From positions 1 to 18,468 of the forward strand of contig JBDGYE010000054.1 of NCBI GenBank assembly GCA_039584255.1: a stretch of 18,468 bases of DNA, in the 5' to 3' direction. This document shows, in pieces, positions 15,144-18,468 of this stretch (positions within the stretch are counted from its first letter, which is position 1; each line of letters starts with the position of its first letter). The stretch comes from JBDGYE01 sp039584255. Its GTDB lineage: Bacteria > Gemmatimonadota > Gemmatimonadetes > Palauibacterales > Palauibacteraceae. The notes beneath the pieces are model-generated. The model worked only from the letters and a program-made list of their open reading frames with translations, had not been told where the DNA came from and made no database searches. A program made the translations under genes and the position numbers.

Positions 15144-16499
15144 TTGGCGAGCGACGAGAGCCGCCGCGCCGGCAAGATGGGGCTGTGGATGGCCATGGCC
15201 CTCGTGATGGGCAACATGATCGGGTCGGGGGTCTTCCTCCTTCCTGCCGCCCTCGGACCCTACGGCGGAATCAGCATCATCGGCTGGCTGTTCACCTCCG
15301 CCGGAGCGGTCCTGTTGGCGCTCGTCTTCGCCCGCCTGAGCCGCGTGGTCACCGGAGCCGGCGGTCCCTACGCTTTCTCGCGACGTGGGTTCGGCGACTT
15401 CGCGGGATTCCTGGTAGGGTGGGGCTACTGGATCTCGATCTGGGTGGCCAACGCCGCACTGTCCGTCGCTTTCGTGAGCTACCTGTCGTTCTTCTTTCCG
15501 GCCCTTGCGACGGACCGGACACTGGCGGCGATCGTGGCTCTGAGCGCCATCTGGCTGCTGACTTGGGTCAACGCGATCGGCGTTAGAACCGCGGGCTCCG
15601 TGCAGGTCCTGACGACGATCCTCAAGGTCACGCCGCTGGTTGCGGTCGCCCTGCTGGGGCTGCTCTACCTCGATCCGGACAACTTCCGGCCCTTCAACCC
15701 GACGGGTCGTTCCTCCTTCTCCGCGGTCACAGCCACGGCCGCTCTCACGTTGTGGGCCTTCCTGGGCTTCGAGTCCGCCACGGTGCCGGCCGAGGAGGTC
15801 CACCAGCCGGAGCGCACGATCCCGCGGGCCACCATCTTGGGAACTCTCATCACGGCAGCCATCTACATCCTGGGGACCGTCGCGGTGATGGGAGCGATGC
15901 CGCCTGCCGAACTGGCTGCCGCCAACGCGCCCTTCGCCGACGCGGCGAACGTGATGTGGGGGGGTTGGGCCGGTGCCGCCGTAGCGGCGGGTGCTGTCGT
16001 ATCGTGCTTCGGAGCGCTCAACGGGTGGATTCTGCTGCAGGGCCGGGTTCCGTTCGCGGCAGCTCGGGATGGGGTGTTCCCGGCCGTCTTCGCCCGGCTG
16101 TCGGCGCGCGGCACCCCCGTGCCGGGCCTGGTGATCTCCAGCGCGCTGGTAACGACCCTGATGGCCATGAACTACTCCGCCGCACTGGTAGAGCAGTTCG
16201 TGTTCGTCACCCTGCTCGCCACGCTCACCGCGCTCTTCCCGTACGCCGTGTGCGCCATGGCCGAGCTCATGATCTTCATTCGGGAGCGCGAGCGATTCCG
16301 GGGCGAGCGACTGGCCGGCGCCTCGGTCATCGCGATTCTGGCGTTTTTCTACGCGCTGTGGGCTATTGCCGGCGCGGGCCAGAAGATCGTCTACCTGGGC
16401 TTTCTGCTGCTGCTGGCCGGCGTGCCCGTCTACGTGTGGGTGCAGTGGCGCCGCGCGCGCGGGGAAGGGAAAGAGGATATGGCCCGGGAGGGCGCATGA
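15144..16499 (+). CDS. APC-family amino acid permease (AdiC-like)
   Basis: The 451-aa membrane protein has about twelve hydrophobic segments and hallmarks of the basic-amino-acid APC group. The unwound TM1 motif is GNMIGSGVFLLPAAL at 23-37, with GAGGPYAFSRRGFGDFAGFLVGW at 71-93. LTLWAFLGFESATVPAEEV lies at 201-219, where Trp204 corresponds by eye to a substrate-gating Trp of AdiC, followed by PERTIPRAT at 222-230. The substrate is probably an amino acid or its decarboxylated or hydrolysed product; arginine, ornithine or citrulline fit the adjacent hydrolase. The start is TTG at 15144, with GGGGAGG four bases upstream. The frame is open up to an ATG at 14976, but that extension would run over the divergent promoter and does not look like protein. 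ATG 15177 is the other option. Its stop overlaps the next start (ATGA). Confidence 0.87.
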   Translation: MASDESRRAGKMGLWMAMALVMGNMIGSGVFLLPAALGPYGGISIIGWLFTSAGAVLLALVFARLSRVVTGAGGPYAFSRRGFGDFAGFLVGWGYWISIWVANAALSVAFVSYLSFFFPALATDRTLAAIVALSAIWLLTWVNAIGVRTAGSVQVLTTILKVTPLVAVALLGLLYLDPDNFRPFNPTGRSSFSAVTATAALTLWAFLGFESATVPAEEVHQPERTIPRATILGTLITAAIYILGTVAVMGAMPPAELAAANAPFADAANVMWGGWAGAAVAAGAVVSCFGALNGWILLQGRVPFAAARDGVFPAVFARLSARGTPVPGLVISSALVTTLMAMNYSAALVEQFVFVTLLATLTALFPYAVCAMAELMIFIRERERFRGERLAGASVIAILAFFYALWAIAGAGQKIVYLGFLLLLAGVPVYVWVQWRRARGEGKEDMAREGA

Positions 16500-17377
16500 G
16501 ACTCGGCTTCCAGAGCGACGTCGGCCCGCTGGACGCTGTCATCGCGAAGCATCCTCGCGAGGCCTTCGTCGACCAGCAGAGCATCGACCGGCAGTGGCGG
16601 AAGCTGAACTACCTGGGGCGGCCGCACTACTCCCGCGCCGTGGACGAGTCCGACCGGTTCCTGGCACTGCTGGCCGAGGCCGGTGCCGACGTGCACCTGC
16701 TGGGGGCCGACACAGCCGTGGGACTCGACTCGATCTATCCGCGCGATGCCGCCGTCATGTGCGATCAGGGGGCCATCCTCTGCAACATGGACAAGGCGGC
16801 GCGGGCCGCCGAGCCGGAGGCCCTGGGCCGCGCCTTCGAAGGTCTTGGCGTGCCGATCCACGGACGGATCACCGGCGATGGCCGGCTGGAAGGTGGCGAC
16901 GTGGCGTGGTTGGACTCTCGAACCGTGGCGGTGGGGCGTGGATACCGGACGAACGACGACGGAATTCGCCAGCTCGGCGAGCTTCTCGGCGGCTCCGTGG
17001 ATGAGCTGGTTGTCGTGCCGCTGCCGCACTGGAAGGGACCCGACGACGTCTTTCACCTCATGTCGATGTACAGTCCGCTCGCCTCGGACCTCGCGCTCGT
17101 GTACTCGGCCCTGCTGCCGGTTCCGTTTCGTCAGATGCTCCTGGGGCGCGGGACGCGCCTCGTCGAGGTGCCCGATGAGGAGTTCGGGTCCATGGGCTGC
17201 AACGCCCTGGCGCTGGCGCCGGGGGTGTGCTTGATGCTCGAGGGGAATCCGGAAACGCGGCGGCGACTGGAGGCCGCCGGTGTGGAGGTTCGCGAGTTCG
17301 AGGGTGCCGAGATCAGCCGGAAAGGTGCCGGTGGGCCCACCTGTCTGACCCGTCCCCTGCGGAGACAAACGTCCTGA
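16496..17377 (+). CDS. DDAH/arginine-deiminase-superfamily hydrolase (amidinotransferase fold)
   Basis: The 293-aa cytosolic protein shows the guanidino-modifying superfamily pattern: IYPRDAAVM at 80-88 (substrate-binding Asp84), LEGGDVAWL at 131-139 (Glu132), DDVFHLMS at 183-190 (His187), and GAGGPTCLTRPL at 277-288 with the nucleophile Cys283. Family enzymes attack the guanidinium carbon of arginine, methylarginines or agmatine. Products range from citrulline to ornithine, depending on subfamily, and the subfamily cannot be settled here. The start codon overlaps the permease stop as ATGA, so the two are translationally coupled and probably share a substrate. Proline dehydrogenase lies divergently nearby, fitting an arginine-ornithine-proline-glutamate route. 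The open frame extends far upstream inside the permease gene but is only a shadow there. Confidence 0.85.
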   Translation: MRLGFQSDVGPLDAVIAKHPREAFVDQQSIDRQWRKLNYLGRPHYSRAVDESDRFLALLAEAGADVHLLGADTAVGLDSIYPRDAAVMCDQGAILCNMDKAARAAEPEALGRAFEGLGVPIHGRITGDGRLEGGDVAWLDSRTVAVGRGYRTNDDGIRQLGELLGGSVDELVVVPLPHWKGPDDVFHLMSMYSPLASDLALVYSALLPVPFRQMLLGRGTRLVEVPDEEFGSMGCNALALAPGVCLMLEGNPETRRRLEAAGVEVREFEGAEISRKGAGGPTCLTRPLRRQTS

Positions 17378-17630
17378 ATCGAGGCGACGAAGCTATGACC
17401 CGGAGGATGCCGCACTCCCTGCTCGCGGCCGCGCTGACGGCGCTCGCCGGGTGTAACGGGGGAGAAGCCGGAGCCGCAGGAGACGCCGGCCCCGAACAGG
17501 TGACCCGCGGGTCCCTCTCCGGGGAGTGGCGACTCGTCTCCTTCGGCCCCGAAGAAGGCGGGGCAGCGCCCCTGGAGGGCACCGAGATCAGCCTGGTTCT
17601 GGCCGAGGAGGGAGCGGTGGCCGGCTCGGA

Positions 17631-17727
17631 CGGCTGCAACCGGTACATGGGCCAGTACACCCTGCAGGGCGACGATGCGCTCTCGTTCGGCCCCCTCGCC
17701 GGGACGCTGATGGCGTGCCCCGAGCCC
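17631..17727 (+). repeat. Tandem repeat unit 1 (97 bp)
   Basis: This unit encodes the core of the META domain and is identical at every base to 17728-17824, which follows without spacer. The bases flanking the pair differ (A before unit 1, G after unit 2), so the boundaries are exact and there is almost no microhomology at the junction. Confidence 0.97.
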
Positions 17728-17824
17728 CGGCTGCAACCGGTACATGGGCCAGTACACCCTGCAGGGCGACGATGCGCTCTCGTTCGGCCCCCTCGCCGGG
17801 ACGCTGATGGCGTGCCCCGAGCCC
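17728..17824 (+). repeat. Tandem repeat unit 2 (97 bp)
   Basis: This is the exact copy of 17631-17727. It puts the rest of the META gene (17825-17968) into a different frame from the start codon. An internal ATG at 17744 is in frame with the C-terminal part but lacks an obvious ribosome site. Confidence 0.97.
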
Positions 17825-18185
17825 GTCATGGCTCAGGCGACTCGCTACACGGAGGCGATGGCCGCTGTGAGCGGCGTCCTCCTCCGGGGAGATCGCCTCG
17901 AGCTTCACGGCCCTGAGGGAGAGGGCCCCGAGCTGACGTTCGCGAGGGCCGGTACGGCGCCGGAGTAGCTCAAAGCCGGCGCTGCGGCTGGCGCTCCAGT
18001 AGTCCGGCTGTTCCGGTACGGCAGCGCTCGAGCGCGCTCCGGGAAATGCCGCGGCCCTTCGGTACCCTCGATCCTTCCCACGGTCCTGATCTTGCCCGTC
18101 CGTACCCAGCGGCAAGCCCGCCTCTGATGGCGCGGAACGCCGGCAGCCGCGGGCCACAGCCGGAACGGGTGACGGAGCGGATCCC

Positions 18186-18468
18186 ATGCGAAGGTTACAG
18201 TTCGGGGCATTCCTGGGGGCGTGCCTGCTGGTCATTAGCTGCGGAAACGACGCGGATCCCACCGGTCCGCCGGGGAATCCGCCGCCGGCGCTCGACCCGG
18301 AGATCACCGAGTTCGCGACCCTGATGAATGCCCACCGCGAGTCGGCAGGCTGCGCATCGCTGGCCTGGCACAACGCCACCGGCGACGTGGCCCAGGCGCA
18401 CAGTCAGGATATGGTGGATCGTAACTTCTTTTCACACACCAATCCCGACGGCGAGTCCCCGTTCGACA
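18186..18468 (+). CDS. CAP/SCP-domain lipoprotein (partial, C-terminus beyond right edge)
   Basis: The 94 residues visible begin with a lipoprotein signal (MRRLQFGAFLGACLLVISC, lipobox VISC with Cys19). A proline-rich linker follows (DPTGPPGNPPPALDP), and then the start of a CAP (SCP/PR-1) domain. The pattern FATLMNAHRESAGCASLAW, then VAQAHSQDMVDRNFFSHTNP with DGESPFD, is the usual CAP order with its cavity histidines. Bacterial CAP proteins are exported; their activity is mostly unknown. ATG 18186 has GGAG about 8 nt upstream. The gene is separated by 217 bp from the META gene, and nothing was recognised in that gap. The protein is cut by the window end. Confidence 0.85.
   Translation, partial: MRRLQFGAFLGACLLVISCGNDADPTGPPGNPPPALDPEITEFATLMNAHRESAGCASLAWHNATGDVAQAHSQDMVDRNFFSHTNPDGESPFD

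Larger units (their letters stand above)
17395..17968 (+). pseudogene. META-domain (HslJ-like) lipoprotein gene, frameshifted by a 97-bp duplication
   Basis: The reading frame starts at ATG 17395 with a lipoprotein signal (MTRRMPHSLLAAALTALAGC, lipobox LAGC, Cys20). It continues as a META domain: LSGEWRLVSFG, then VAGSDGCNRYMGQYTLQGDD and FGPLAGTLMACPEP. At 17728 an exact copy of the preceding 97 bp begins. Since 97 is not a multiple of three, translation leaves frame, reads RLQPVHGPVHPAGRRC and stops at 17916. Removing one copy restores a 158-aa protein ending at 17968, with the normal META C-terminus (MAQATRYTEAMAAVSGVLL). Known META proteins include HslJ, linked to heat shock and novobiocin resistance in Escherichia coli. 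As written the gene is broken or switched off; an assembly error is a real alternative. It begins 17 bp after the hydrolase. Confidence 0.85.

Noticed and set aside
15752..16495. Upstream extension of the hydrolase frame inside the permease gene
   Set aside because: The extension is Gly/Arg-rich and out of frame with a clear 12-helix transporter; the ATGA overlap at 16496 gives the natural start.
17395..17916. Programmed frameshift as the explanation for the META gene
   Set aside because: The frame change coincides exactly with the junction of a perfect 97-bp duplication, and no slippery sequence with a stimulatory hairpin was noticed.
1..18468. CRISPR arrays, tRNA, rRNA, insertion sequences, phage or toxin-antitoxin genes
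   Set aside because: No regularly spaced repeats, cloverleaf sequences, transposase motifs or defence-system domains were seen on either strand.

Overview
The window is GC-rich chromosomal DNA from a bacterium with a Gram-negative envelope. It carries an outer-membrane beta-barrel gene, several Sec-type signal peptides, two lipoprotein signals, and both TTG and GTG starts with clear Shine-Dalgarno sites. The gene mix (multicopper oxidase, LVIVD propeller, M28 peptidase, group III-like phosphofructokinase, many exported proteins of unknown role) would fit Gemmatimonadota or a similar soil or sediment phylum. That placement is inference, because no rRNA or other taxonomic marker is present.

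Layout. Positions 1-984 (minus) hold most of a Wzi-like outer-membrane barrel that runs off the left edge. Positions 1351-5975 (plus) hold four consecutive genes for exported or membrane-anchored proteins: a multicopper oxidase, an LVIVD-repeat beta-propeller, a small membrane-anchored RskA-like domain, and an orphan amino-acid-type ABC substrate-binding protein. Positions 6261-11062 (minus) read in the order M28 metallopeptidase, family 2 glycosyltransferase, uridine kinase, OsmC-like protein, SAM methyltransferase. The first three are closely spaced, and the last two are 4 bp apart. A 306-bp region separates the peptidase from the divergent phosphofructokinase (11369-12475, plus), which converges on a family I inorganic pyrophosphatase (12602-13222, minus). 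A small exported helical protein (13444-13926, plus) converges on proline dehydrogenase (14020-14949, minus), with a near-perfect terminator hairpin between them.

From 14950 to the right edge the theme is arginine/proline metabolism followed by envelope lipoproteins. Proline dehydrogenase diverges from an AdiC-like APC permease whose stop overlaps the start of a DDAH/arginine-deiminase-fold hydrolase (ATGA). This suggests uptake and breakdown of arginine or a related guanidino compound, feeding toward proline and glutamate. Next comes a META-domain lipoprotein gene interrupted by an exact 97-bp tandem duplication that shifts the frame. The last gene is the start of a CAP/SCP-domain lipoprotein that runs off the right edge.

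No CRISPR array, tRNA, rRNA, insertion sequence or phage gene was recognised. The most unusual observations are the 97-bp duplication, the permease-hydrolase/proline dehydrogenase locus with inverted repeats in its divergent promoter, and the run of four exported proteins headed by the multicopper oxidase. I did not find a clear new defence or mobile system.
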